This document shows, in pieces, positions 33,783 through 45,153 of a stretch of 64,000 nt of DNA. Numbering within the stretch: the stretch's first letter is position 1; the number at the start of each line of letters is the position of its first letter. The DNA lies in NCBI GenBank assembly GCA_014218235.1, contig CM024753.1, positions 181,388,348 to 181,452,347 on the forward strand, read 5' to 3'. The notes under the pieces are model-generated. The model saw only the letters and a program-made list of their open reading frames with translations, had not been told where the DNA came from and made no database searches. Both the position numbers and the translations under genes were made by a program. Origin of the DNA: Colocasia esculenta (Eukaryota > Streptophyta > Magnoliopsida > Alismatales > Araceae).

Positions 33783-35105
33783 CTAATCCAAATACTGATT
33801 AAATATTCTATTCATCAAATTCATAAAAGTTGCAGGTGAATTTGTCAATCCAAAAGGCATCACAACAAACTCATAGTGCCCATATCTGGTCCGAAAGGCT
33901 GACTTCTCAATATCCTCTTCTCTGATCCGCAATTGATGATATCCTAATCTCAAATCTATCTTGGAAAATACTTTAGCTGACTGTAGTTGATCAAATAAAT
34001 CATCAATCCTAGGAAGTGGATACTTATTCTTAATTGTAACTTTATTCAGTTGTCTGTAATCTATACACATTCTTAAACTGTCCTCTTTCTTTCTGACAAA
34101 TAACACTGGCGCTCCCCAAGGTGACTGACTAGGTCTGATAAAACCTTTTTCCAATAATTCATGCAACTGCTTTTTCAACTCTTTCAATTCTGTTGGAGCC
34201 ATTCTATATGGTGCTTTAGAAATGGGTAAACTGACTGGTTGCAATTCAACTGTAAAATCCACCTCTCTATGCAGCGCTAATCCTGGCAACTCATCCGGAA
34301 ACACATCTGCAAATTCTCTAACCACTGGCACTAAATCTACAGACTTACTAGACTTCATTAAACTAACAGAAGCAAGGTACGCTACACATCCCGAATTAAT
34401 TAACTTCCTAGCTCTAAGTGCAGAAATAATAAACTTGAGAGTGTAAAAAGGCATACCTTGAAATTCAAACACCTCAGCACCAGGTCTGCAAAATCTGACT
34501 CTCTTCTTTCTAAAATCAACCAATGCCCCATAGGCCTCTAACCAATCCATCCCCAGAATCACATCATATTCTTTTAATGTTAGAGCATACAATCTAACTG
34601 GCATCTGATTCCCATGAATCACTATCGGAACATCTTCTAAAAAGCAGGAAGTCAACAAATACCCTCCAGAAGGAATTTCCACTACTAACTCACAAGGCCT
34701 TTCTTCTAAGGGAAGTACCATACTATCTTGAAAATCTTCGGAAATAAATGAATGGGAAGCACCCGGATCAATTAATACTCTAGCAGTAAAATCAAAGAAA
34801 GGTAGTATACCTTCAATGAGATTGGATGCCTCCGCCTGAGCTCTGGTAACAGCCATCACTCGACCCCGTCCTCCTCTCTAGTATGGTGCACCTCTGCCTT
34901 GCTCTGCTGACCGCGGAAAGGGCTGCTGCTGCTGCTGCTGCTACTGGGTTCCTCTACCATAAGTCTGCTCTCGAGGATATGGGCAATTCCTTGCTAAATG
35001 TTCTGGCTGCCCACAATTATAACATCTGAAAGCTGGGTATGCCGTCGGCTGCCCTACCGTACTCTGCTGGGATTCCTCTGGAACCGATGGCCTATAGCCG
35101 CGACC
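33783..35105 (-). CDS. TekD zinc knuckle, protease and RT N-terminal part
   Basis: Same frame as gag and pol. CCHC knuckle CYNCGQPEHLARNC (near 35025-34980), a Gln repeat from a (CAG)-type microsatellite at 34922-34940, then the open frame from 34859. Protease active site LIDPGASHSFIS, IILGMDWLEAYG-like block, and RT from FADVFPDELPGLA through CIDYRQLN, KIDLRLGYHQL and MPFGLTNSPATFMNLMN to the TAG at 33785-33783. Further TAGs are at 34943-34941 and 34880-34878. The last coincides with a TAG at the same alignment position in TekC (19350). Confidence 0.92.
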
Positions 35106-36101
35106 CTACTGAAAGCCCTGTTGCCTGCCTCTACCACGGCCTCCTTGAAATAATTTCTTAATCTGTTTGCCCCATTTTGCTATTCCAGATGATGATGAAG
35201 CTCCAAAAGGTGCTTTCCCTTTACTGATTCCTCCTGACGGTTGTGGATGCCGAAAACTACCTGAGCCTAAACCACCTGTCTGAGACTGCCCCTGCCTGGC
35301 CCGAACAGTCTTCTCAAGTATTGCTGCTCTCTGAGCGGCTTCTTCCACTGTTCTACACATCAAGGGAATCACTGCATCTTGCAATTCTGGCCTCAGACCT
35401 CGAATAAAATATTCCACCATCATGGTATTATCAGTTACTACATATGGGGCGTACCTGCTCAAGGATATAAACCTCATATGATATTCAAGTACCGAAATAT
35501 TCCCTTGCTGGAGTGTCCTGAACTGCTCTCTTTTCATTTGCTGAATTTGAATTGGGAAAAAGGAATCATTAAAGACTGACAAAAATTCCGACCATGTAAT
35601 AGTGTCCTCCGTCCTGCCCGTAAAAACTGTCTGCATCTTTAATCGCCACCATTCCTGCGCAAACCCTCGTACCTGGTATGCGGCAAGAATCACTTTATCT
35701 TCCTCGGGGCACCTCATTATCGCAAATACCCTCTCGATCTCATGTATCCAATGCTCGGCTGTATCTGGGTTGGGGCCTCCTGAGTATGTAGGGGGCTGCA
35801 ATCTCAAAAATCGCTCCACAATTACTGTAGTCTCCTCTCCAGTAACTGGTCTCACTGGAACTGCCGGTTGTACAGGTACTACAGGAGGTACCTCTACTCC
35901 GGGCGGGGGTGGAACTGGAGGAGCTGCTGGTACTGCCTCCTCTGGAAATAGTGGTACTGCTGCCGCTGGCTGCACCTGAGGTTGCTGATCCAGTCTTACC
36001 CGAATCTCTGTCAAGCTCTCCCAAATTCTCTCTATCATTCTCTGCGTAGGATCCTCTCCTGCCCCTTCTCCTTCACCTCCCACATTTCTCCTTTTGGCCA
36101 T
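35106..36101 (-). CDS. TekD gag
   Basis: Start chosen at MAKRRN (36101), which aligns with MADRRD of TekC; an upstream in-frame ATG at 36137 also exists. Motifs: MIERIWESLTEIRVRLDQQ, a Pro/Val-rich stretch (residues about 45-85), LRLQPPTYSGGPNPD, HWIHEIERVFAIM, AQEWWRLKM, FFPIQIQQMKREQFRTL, RYAPYVVTDNTMMVEYFIRGL, then a basic Gly/Arg-rich tail (GGRGRGRQQGFQ) before a TAG at 35108-35106. TekC has CAG at that place. The protein would assemble the particle and bind the genomic RNA. Confidence 0.93.
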   Translation of the reverse strand: MAKRRNVGGEGEGAGEDPTQRMIERIWESLTEIRVRLDQQPQVQPAAAVPLFPEEAVPAAPPVPPPPGVEVPPVVPVQPAVPVRPVTGEETTVIVERFLRLQPPTYSGGPNPDTAEHWIHEIERVFAIMRCPEEDKVILAAYQVRGFAQEWWRLKMQTVFTGRTEDTITWSEFLSVFNDSFFPIQIQQMKREQFRTLQQGNISVLEYHMRFISLSRYAPYVVTDNTMMVEYFIRGLRPELQDAVIPLMCRTVEEAAQRAAILEKTVRARQGQSQTGGLGSGSFRHPQPSGGISKGKAPFGASSSSGIAKWGKQIKKLFQGGRGRGRQQGFQ

Positions 36102-36232
36102 TACTACTCCTGCACAAACATTATTCCAACAATACAATACAAGAAATCAATACAAAACCAGGGTCACTACCAGCAGTGGGTTACAGTAATGACATAGCTA
36201 TGTAATTTCCAATTCCTTTGTATTCTTACGGA

Positions 36233-36248
36233 CTTTGCTCTGATACCA
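36233..36248 (-). other. TekD primer-binding site (tRNA-iMet)
   Basis: The minus strand reads TGGTATCAGAGCAAAG, complementary to initiator tRNA-Met, 2 bp inside the 5' LTR. Confidence 0.95.
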
Positions 36249-36250
36249 AC

Positions 36251-38332
36251 TGTGACGGTCCTCGCCATTCAGAACCGTTAACCTAATAACGAGCCTAACT
36301 TGAGTCTGCCTCCCGCGAACGGGCCGAAGCCTCGCAAGGGATATCAAACCACTAGCCCGTAAAAACATAAAGGAACCAGCTCAAATAAATATAAGATCTG
36401 TCAATCTCACAAATATTTACATGATTATACATAGCCATAGTACATCTGTAACCAAACTACAACAGAACCTGGGGCATACCCCGAGGTAAACAACATAAAA
36501 GTATTATTACACTGCTGGTGGTGCTGACCCTCCACTGGACGATGGGTGCGAAATCTCCTGATCTCCCTCACCTGGTAGGAGGTAGGGGTGAGCCTCTCGA
36601 GTCACTGGCTCAGTAGGGAAACTCCCTAGAAACCGAGCAAACAAACACAAGTAACAAAGCAGGGAATACTACGCTAGCAATTTATATTATTATCTAGCAG
36701 AATATAAAACTGTAAGTACTACTTACCCTTTGCTATTTAACAGGAATCAGCGTAAATAAATAAACAGCAAGACCAAACAGGTGTACGAGCTACTGTAGAG
36801 AAATGCCACACTTGGGCCACGTCAACTGGTTCGCGACACCAGTTACTAAGCCGGGCAAACAACACAGGACTACCTCTCAGTCTCGCAGCCACGGACGAAA
36901 GGTCCAGTTGCCGCTCCACTAAACAAGTACAAAGAACTGTGGAGTCCAACTAAACCACCACAACCTGCAAGTCACACACCTCGCAGGCCCATGCCTGGCA
37001 CCTTTAGGGACTCTGGCCAGAGCTCCCTAAAGTGAGACACTGTAAAATAGGACTAGCTGGGGTCCAGTACGTCTATTGGTGTCCGTCTCCCCCAACTACG
37101 AGCACGCTACAAGGGACAACACAACAAACTCTCTCTAGTCGCTGTCCCATTGCCATCTTTCCCTCAGCCGGACGTACTACTCAACACAAGAGTGAGGGTG
37201 TCCAGGAAGACGACAAGACCTCGTCGGTACCCAGTACAGGGACAAGCCCCGAGCACACACACGTGCCTGGCTCACACAAAACCTGGGGCTCCCAACTGAA
37301 GAGGTATCCACGGAAGGCGTCAAACTACACTCCACGTACACAGAAACCACGTGCACAACGCACAATCCACGTGAAACTCCACACAAACCACGTGAACACC
37401 ACGTAAACCACACACTACACGCTCCCCGAGCGCTAGGAAAGTGCCAATGCACCTTTACTATTATCACATACAACAAACCACACTAAACGGATAATCAAAC
37501 ACTTATAAGCATTCATGAATAACTATATTCGGTTGTTATCGCGACAGGATACTGCGTCGAATTCATAACGCGACGTATCGCGGTGTCGCGACCTGGTCGC
37601 GATGCCAAGGGTCGTCGCCTTAGCAGGTGTGAACCCTAAACTGGGGTCCATCTTTCAGATCACCCCAAACTCTTTAAAACCTATGGTTTTCATTCTGTTT
37701 TCATGCTTTAATGTGTTCCTACACATGCTATCTAAGGTTTGGAAAGCAGGAAACACATTATCCACCACACACGGGCAATTCACAAATCAAAACACAGGAA
37801 ATCTCCCTACCTTCGTGAAGAACACGAAGAACAAAGCTCGTACGACGTTTCCTCCGCTCCACGTAGCGTCCTCACGGTGGAAGCTCGTCAAGCCAAGCTC
37901 TAACAAGACGAATCGCCCAAAAATTCCACAGCAAAAACCCCCTGGTCGAGAAGAGCTCCCGTGAACTCTGTTCTGCCAGGGTTTCCTAAAAACGCAGTGT
38001 AGTTAAGAACGCGAAGCCCTTATAAGTCGCGACCTGAACGCGATGCTTTAGGCTGTCGCCTTAACCCTGCAGACGTCAGTCCGTGCGCCCAGCATGCGAC
38101 ACGTGGCAGACATGCAAACGTTCACTTAAACCAGCGGTATCTTGAACGCGGCGCCATGGTCTGTCGCGATCAAAATGCGACGTCCCTTACTGTTGCGTTA
38201 AGAACCGAGAAACAATGAGCGCTTTGGGCAAAATCTCATAACCTGCGGAAAATACCTACCACACACACGTCATCGGCCACACACTGGCCTCCATAACCAC
38301 ACAAAGACGATCCGAACGATCGAAACGTTACA
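36251..38332 (-). repeat. TekD 5' LTR
   Basis: Same length (2,082 bp) as the 3' copy at 29271-31352 and flanked outside by CTATT. Palindrome clusters at 37540-37615 and 38005-38200. The TGAGCC/GGCTCA stem is at 36589-36612. Confidence 0.97.
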
Positions 38333-39257
38333 CTATTAGTCTAAGGAAAGCGTGGTAAATGCTCAGAAATGAAGAAAGATGGTCCAAAAGGTGAGTCCCA
38401 TACCGGTTGTGGATTTGAGAAGAGGGGTGGCCAAGTGCTATGACCACCCTTCTTCCCTCCGTTTTTGGTTGGGAAACCCCTTTGTAGGTGTGTAGGGAAG
38501 TGACCTACATGCCTAGAGTGTATAGGAGGGTGTGTGCAACATGCAAGTAACTAAAGAAAGAGTAAGGAAAGAGAGAGGGAGGGAGGTGTAGATCCTCGTT
38601 TGCTGTCGTTGTATCTCCTTGCAGAACTCCTCCAGCTCAGGAAGAAGCCTCCTAAACGTCCCAAAGAGTGAGAGGAAGAAGAGAATGAGTGGTGGAAGCT
38701 TAGGTGCAAATTTCTCTCTCTTCTCTCAAGGTGGCAGCATGTGGACGTCCAGCCTCTCCCCACTCACTTAGAAGGCCAGAGAGGGAGTTAAATAGGCAGT
38801 GGGGTCGGACCTAGGGTGCCTTGGATGCTCAGTGTGAAGAAACACACTTCACACACTTGGCAATCCATGCATAAAGGCTCCAACCAATGGGGAGAGGCCA
38901 AGTAGGATTTTTACTGGGTCAAGGGAGTGCCAAGGTGGCCCATATGCCCGTTGGGAACGGCCCCATGCGGTGCATGGGCGAGAGAATGGCGCAACTGGGC
39001 TAGATTCTCGGGGTAGTTGCGCAAACCAAGTAAACCAGGTTGACGTCAACCGATCCTGCCGCCAACACCATGCAGACGTCCAGAGATGTGGATGCCAATC
39101 AGGGTCAACGTCCAGGGTGGTTGCCATCAACATGTAGTCAGCGGCAGTCGATGCAGCCGTCTACATGGCATCCGAGGCAGGTCAACAAACAGTCAAACGG
39201 GCTTTATTGGGCCAAAGAGCCATGCAGGGATGGGCCAAATCTCGCGTCTACACCCGA

Positions 39258-39638
39258 GGCATGGTCAGGTTTGGCAGGCATAGCAAGTTGAGCCCAAGAT
39301 TCATTGGTTCGTTTGAGATTCTCAGGTGGATGGGCAGCGTGGCATATGAGCTAGCTTTACCCCTAGCGCTAGCTAGTGTGCACCTAGTTTTCCACGTGTC
39401 TATGCTCAGGAGATACGTGCGAGATCTGTCACATGTTATCAGTCACGAGCCAGTGGAGATTCAGCCAGACTTGTCTTATGTAGAGCGACCAGTAGCTATC
39501 CTAGATCGTAAGGTTCAGCACCTCAGGAACAAGGCTATTGCATCCGTGAAGGTGTTATAGAGGAATTTCTCACGGGAGGAGGCTACATGGGAGCTTGAGG
39601 ACACCATGAAGAAGCAATATCCCCATTTTTTTGGTTAA
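39258..39638 (+). pseudogene. TekB integrase C-terminus and chromodomain
   Basis: Picks up at MVRFGRHSKLSPRFIGSFEI, directly after the F target copy, and runs through VFHVSMLRRYVRD, EIQPDLSY and QHLRNKAIASVKVL to a TAG at 39558 (a Trp is usual here: VLWRN). The chromodomain continues with REEATWELEDTMKKQYPHFF and ends at a TAA at 39636. The open frame that seems to begin at 39165 starts inside F and is not real there. Confidence 0.92.
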
Positions 39639-39675
39639 TATTTCTATTCTAACTTCGAGGATGAAGTTTTCTTTT

Positions 39676-39687
39676 AGGGGGAGAGGG
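39676..39687 (+). other. TekB polypurine tract
   Basis: AGGGGGAGAGGG directly before the LTR start TGTAAGGCCC at 39688. Confidence 0.88.
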
Positions 39688-40036
39688 TGTAAGGCCCTCA
39701 AATTTTGAGCATATAATATTTATTTATTTCTGTGCATGTATGTTTTGTTTGATGTTTTTATGTTCTGCCCTAAATCCCTGTTTAACGTCAACATCCCTTG
39801 ACGTTAAGAGCAGGTTGACGGCAACTTGTGTGTCGTTGATTGTATGGCCAAAGGATCTAGACGTCAACATCGATTGATGCATATTTCCTGTTAACGGCAG
39901 CAATGTGGCCGTTTACTTCTCCGGCTGTGTTTGGGATTCCAAATCTGAAATGGCCCTATTTTCTCCGAAGTGGGATTTGGAAACGCATCCCCCAATGGTC
40001 AGGACTCCTAATACTAGGTTTACCCCGACTCTTAGC

Positions 40037-40044
40037 CTATATAG
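40037..40044 (+). promoter_or_regulatory. TATA box of TekB 3' LTR
   Basis: CTATATAG about 350 bp into the LTR, with palindromic GTTAACG/GACGTCAAC motifs 140-250 bp upstream. Position and strand fit a U3 promoter. Confidence 0.6.
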
Positions 40045-41184
40045 CCTAGACATCTCGGCTAGGAAAGACCCTTTGGTTCAGAAAGAGATTTCTAGGGTTC
40101 GGGTGAGAGAAAAGATAGACCTTTGAGAGGCTAGATCCAGCATTTGGGAGACTCTACCAGCAATCTTCTTCAACTGGAAGGTGCTTCTGGAGGTGAAGAA
40201 GCTTCCCTGACTCCAGGAGACCATCTGTGCAAGCGTGAGGATCGGATTTGGGGCAGAAGGAATCACCTCTTTGGCTTGGCCGAGGAGGGCTTCATCGCCA
40301 AATTAGATCTTCTGAAGTTTTTCTAAAGGTAAGTAACTTAGGAGTTTCATCCATATACATGTCCCCTAGAGTTTAGGTATTTTTACATATTTTAAAATCG
40401 TGTCCTGGACCCCCAAATTCTGTCTTTTTATGCATTTGGTCTGCACTTTTCTGTAGACAGGAGGTTGACGACAACCTTGTTGCTGCCAAGTTCCTGAGTT
40501 AACGGCAACCGATTGTGCCGTTAACCCACCTTGACAGCAAGACCTTTGCCGCCAAGTTCTTCTGGTTTTTACAGAATTGTGATTTTAATATCTGTGATAT
40601 GATTTTTGGATTTCTGGATGTTTTCTCATGCTGTAAAAATTATGGATGTTTAAGTATTGTCTTAGGGTCAAACCATGAATTTCTATCGAATTTCTGATCA
40701 TGGGTATATTTAATATAATTTTTGTTATAGAGAAATATACATGATTTGATAGACTTAAATTTGGGATAATTAGATTTGATGCATGTTATTGTTTTAGAAA
40801 ATTTTCATGAAGTTAGGGCTACTGTTTACATGTTCTAAAACTATGAGAACTAACTGTTTAATGTCTATCATGTTAAAGTGTGATATATTGATAAAATTAC
40901 ATGTAATCTATATTAAAGGTTTAAAATAGTTATACTATTAAGAAAATTCTGAAAAATTATCCGTATGATATATCCTATGCGTAGGGTTTGTAATTAAAAT
41001 TTGGGACTATTTTGATATCCATAGATATTGTTTGCACTTATAAGAGGTATTTAAGCCATACTAAGCATGATTGTTTAAGAAAATATATTTTTAATGATTA
41101 GTAGCATGGTTAGGCACTGTTATGCATGAATTGACATTGTTAGACAGTCATGTTAGGTTCTGTAAACTGAAGTATATGTATTTG

Positions 41185-44002
41185 TGTAACGACCCGACCT
41201 CTCGGACCCCTCGCCGGGGACCCCGAGGGTCACGCCGCCACCCACGGATCCGAAGACCCGGAAGGGTTATATGAAAATGACTAGTGAGATATGTATTGAG
41301 TTCAAATAACTATAATAATCTGTACATTATACAGAAGGGTTGTACAATGCGTCCCAAGCAAAAGCACAGGTACAAGAAGAAAGGTGCAGTCCTTAAGGGG
41401 CATACCCCGAGGACTTGCAAAACACAGCTCTCAGCTCACTCAGGCTACAAGAGCTCACAACGCTCGCTCTCACTGCTGCTGACAACACACGGCACCATAG
41501 CCGCCTCTGCAACCCATCTGACACCGAGCTCCCGCGACGACGAGCCCCTATCTGAAAGAAGTACGGGGTGAGCCTCGCGAACAAGGCCCAGTAGGGATTA
41601 CCAGTCCCTCACCGGCCAGAGCAGCAGGAACTCCGAAAACAGGAAACTACACTAGAAAGTTGTAAAGTGATGAACACCTACAGCATGGTACTACTAAGCA
41701 ACGGAAGAGAACAGTACAACGCCACGACTATCAACCAAGGTCGTGGCATACACACGACTCCCGCAGAAACCAACGGAGTCGGGCACAAAGCGGAAGCAGT
41801 GCTCAGCACACCTGCCGAGACCACGGAACAACCAAGTGAGAACGACACCTCACCGCAAGCACGGCCACCTCAAACCTCTACAAGGTTGAGGGCCCACAAG
41901 TAGAACCACCCCGAACCTTGGACACACCGCCAGGTCGAGAAGCTACACACGCCGGTGCCATCACGGGCTGGCACCCAAGAATGGGACCACGAAACTGAGA
42001 GAACACCAAAGCGGGAACCACCAGAAGCACGGGTCTGCCCAAGGCCAGACCAACGATGCCCACGGGAGCTAAGCACAGCCAGGCTAAAACTTTCGTGCAA
42101 GCTAGGGCAACGAGGAACACTCAGAAACGTCATGAGGAAAACACAGTCACAACAACAGCAACCAAGCCACCGCCGCTAGCAACCAAGAGGGGGACCCGCA
42201 GTCCGCACGCTCTGCTCGCTAGCCTAGCTCCTGCCTCCACCCCCGCGCAAGGGAGAGACAGAGCCACCACATAACACACAACACACGCAACACCGCAGCC
42301 TGGCCAAGCTGCGGCCTCACGCCTGACACCACTACGTGGCTCCGGAACCAACGCAGAGAGAGGCAGTGAGACAAGGGACTGTCTGTTCTGCACCAGGAAA
42401 GCACTCCGAACCCCTCGGCGTCCCAGACCTAGACAAGAGAGCTCTACAAACGACTCAGCGCCGCTGTCCAAACCACTTTTTCCCCTCAACTCCAAAGTCC
42501 GCTCACGTGGGGTGCCAACTTGAGCACGCTCGTATCCCGGAGTACTCCTTCAACAGGCTCCCGAGGACGGGGGTCCCTGGAAACGGAGACAACCTCTGAA
42601 CGGGACAAGCCCTCAAGTGCCAAGCACTGGGCGAACAGGTGGGGCAACACAACAAAACCACGCCGAACTGCTGGCTTGTAACACACGACAAGCCCAGCGA
42701 GCGAGAGGCACGCACGGACCCTCAAAAGGGGTCGTCGGCCAACCAAGGCACGCACGAACGGCTAGAACCTCGGAACACCACCGGACAGTACGGAAACCCG
42801 TCGCTCTGCTAATAATCGATTGACTGCCGGTCAATCGATTATTAGGCAGACACGACCCTCCTTGCACCGCTGCCAGGACACGGCCACGAAGGTGTCACCT
42901 TCGATCACTGAACGCAGGGAGGCAACCAGCCGCGTTCCCTACCAAAAGGTCCTAAGGGCAAAGCCTGCCCTGGGGCACACGCCGACACACAACCGGGCCC
43001 ACGGAAACACTTGAGGCAACACAGGTACTGTCGCGACCCCCAAGGCCATCGTGACACCATCGCGACGGGGAAGGGCACCGCGACAGCCCTGTTGCAACCG
43101 GGCAGAAACGCGTCGCGACAGCAATCCTATCGCGACCGGAAGCGTGGCACGACAGCCTTATCACGACCGCCAACCGCGTCGCGATAAGGTCGCGCCCGAG
43201 CGGGCCGATGCCTCCTCTGATGTCGCGACGCGCCGAGCCGTCGCAACACCAGCAGGGAGGCAGACTAACGGGATCCTCAATCCCGGGCCGCCCACAAACC
43301 ATCCAAACACAACACAAGGGGGAGGGGAGCATGGGGAAAGCAGTAAAGCTATCTATAAACCCCGAGGGGCTCCCAATCCACCTAGATCGGGAAGGGCACA
43401 AGAAATCCCTATCGGTTACGAAGAACCGAACCTACGAAGGGCCTTCACGACGCACGGCCACCTCCTCCTCGCTCTACGCAAGGTCCACGACGCCACAGCA
43501 CCACGCACGGCCCTCCTCCTCACCTGAAACACACGAACGGGAGAGGGGGAGGCAGAGCACCGCCGAAGGGAGAGGGAAGAAGGAGAGAGAGGGGGATCGC
43601 TGGCCAAGGCCTTTAACCTTCGGCAACCAGAACGCGACGGACCGCCCTGTCGCGTTATGGACCTTAACGCGACGAGTCAACAGACCGCGACAAGAACGCG
43701 CCCTACCAGGGCGCCGCGTTAACGTGACAAGCCGAACTGACACACCTGCCACCCTGACAGGCGTCAGACGACCGGACAGCGCAACACGACAAAACAATGT
43801 CGCGGCCCGTTGACCGGGTGTGATAGCAAGACGCGACGGAGAACCAGGGCACGACCAACACGCGACCCACAAGCTCGCCGCGACACGGATGACTGTCGCG
43901 GTGGACACCCACGCCGTGACACCAACGCGTCGCCCATCCTGGACGCATCAGTGGCCAGTCATCCCAGGCGCCGGACGGAAAGCCGATAAACCGGGTCTTA
44001 TA
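41185..44002 (-). mobile_element. G, solo LTR related to the TekC/TekD/TekE LTRs
   Basis: Flanked by perfect ATTTG copies (41180-41184 and 44003-44007). On the plus strand it begins TGTAACGACCCG and ends CGGGTCTTATA, which is TTACA with one change. Inner landmarks run in the same order as in the TekD LTR on the plus strand: GGGGCATACCCCGAGG (41398), GGTGAGCCTCG...CAGTAGGGA (41567-41600), then dense GTCGCGAC motifs at 43030-43260 and 43620-43965. So it is a minus-oriented LTR with no internal region. GC-rich, hence the many long chance ORFs. Length 2,818 bp. Confidence 0.92.
42809..42845. repeat. Perfect 16-bp inverted repeat (hairpin) in solo LTR G
   Basis: Arms CTAATAATCGATTGAC (42809-42824) and GTCAATCGATTATTAG (42830-42845) are exact complements around the 5-nt loop TGCCG. 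The AT-rich hairpin stands in GC-rich LTR sequence and has no counterpart that I can see in the TekD or H LTRs. Confidence 0.92.
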
Positions 44003-45153
44003 ATTTGAATAATATGCATGTGAATGGACCAAATAGTGCATGTAAATGATATTAATCATATGATTAGGTGAGATAATGTGTTTAAGTGGAATATGTGCCG
44101 AAATTGACACTGCTACCATCGAAGACTGTGGAGCCGTACTGTAGAAAAGTCCCTATGGGAAGGCTCAATGTGTATGTGATATCCTGTGGGCATCAGGATG
44201 AAATCCTGGAGGTGGACAAGTACCACTGGTTAGGGTGGAGAGGGCTTCTCCCGGTTCTGCACAGTTATCAAGATTCATCACTATATTGCATAGGTGACAA
44301 GTATGCGTTATGTGATATGTGTGTCCTTCTTTATGGTGGTTCGGACTATGTGTCATGGCAAATAATGTGTAAATGTGTGAAAATTGTGTAAATGTGCAAA
44401 GTGTTCATGTGAAAGTGATGTGCTAATGTGTTACCATGTTAAAAGATGTGAAACCATGTGAATATGTTTTATTTATGTTAAAACAGCAAGTAAAATATGT
44501 GATTATGTGATATAAAAGCTTGTGAATAGTGTTAGATATCATGCTAGGTTTGTTAGTAATCATGTGCTTAATTCCATGATCTATTTGTTTAGAAATATGA
44601 AATGATATGAACTGAAATTGACACCATGATTCAAGTTAAAGACCATGTGCAGAAAGCATGTTATAGGTTATTCATGTGCACTTGTTTATTTTGACATAAA
44701 CCATGTGCCAAACTTCTCTTTTTGTTTAAAAGAATAGCATGAATGTGATATGTGTAAGGATGTGCCAATGAGTTGCTTGCTGGGTCTTTGTGAAGCCTCA
44801 TACTTGCTTTAACATACAGGTGAGACAGGTGTCCCCGTACTTGAGGAGGACATAGTGAGGAGCGACTCTGAGCGAGAGGAGTAGTTGTACTTGAGTACAC
44901 TTTCTTTCATTAGTATGTGAACAATGATTGTTGGGTTGAGTGTGAAGACAATTCATTTCCCCTCATATTTTGATGATGACAATGTGTGATTTTAATGCAA
45001 AATAATTGGAACACGTTAGATGCACCACATATGTTAAGACCACATTCATAAAGCATGTTTCCAAACATATTTATCACTTATATTCATGATAAATCAATGG
45101 ACTAATGATTTATATGGTTTAATTCTCAGGGACAAACATTTCTTGCAAAGGTA

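Larger units (their letters stand above)
29271..38332 (-). mobile_element. TekD, complete Tekay/Del-type chromovirus
   Basis: Both LTRs are 2,082 bp and the element is flanked by perfect CTATT copies (29266-29270 and 38333-38337). Minus-strand order: 5' LTR, iMet primer site, gag, zinc knuckle, protease, RT, RNase H, integrase, chromodomain, 3' LTR. The whole gag-pol lies in one frame with four TAG stops and no frameshift, so it is the best preserved chromovirus here. The LTRs differ; I count five mismatches in the first 80 bases, so it is not brand new. Confidence 0.96.
28924..39252. mobile_element. F, solo LTR inserted in TekB integrase, interrupted by TekD
   Basis: Starts TGTGGACGACC and ends GCGTCTACA, flanked by perfect CCCGA copies at 28919-28923 and 39253-39257. 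Removing it restores the TekB integrase from the PTR codons to GMVRFGR. Without TekD and its target copy the insertion is about 1.26 kb (28924-29270 plus 38338-39252) and has no coding domain, so I call it a solo LTR. It carries GTTGAC-type motifs at 29017-29055 and GTTGACGTCAAC near 39039. Family and strand unknown. Confidence 0.85.

Noticed and set aside
35106..35108. TekD gag-end TAG as a programmed readthrough stop
   Set aside because: TekC has CAG at the same place, so simple CAG-to-TAG decay is more likely here.
39165..39257. First part of the 131-codon ORF at 39165-39560
   Set aside because: It lies in solo LTR F; the TekB coding sequence starts only after the CCCGA target copy.
43051..43908. 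Long overlapping ORFs on both strands in solo LTR G
   Set aside because: GC-rich LTR sequence with few stops; Arg/Pro/Thr-rich translations without motifs.
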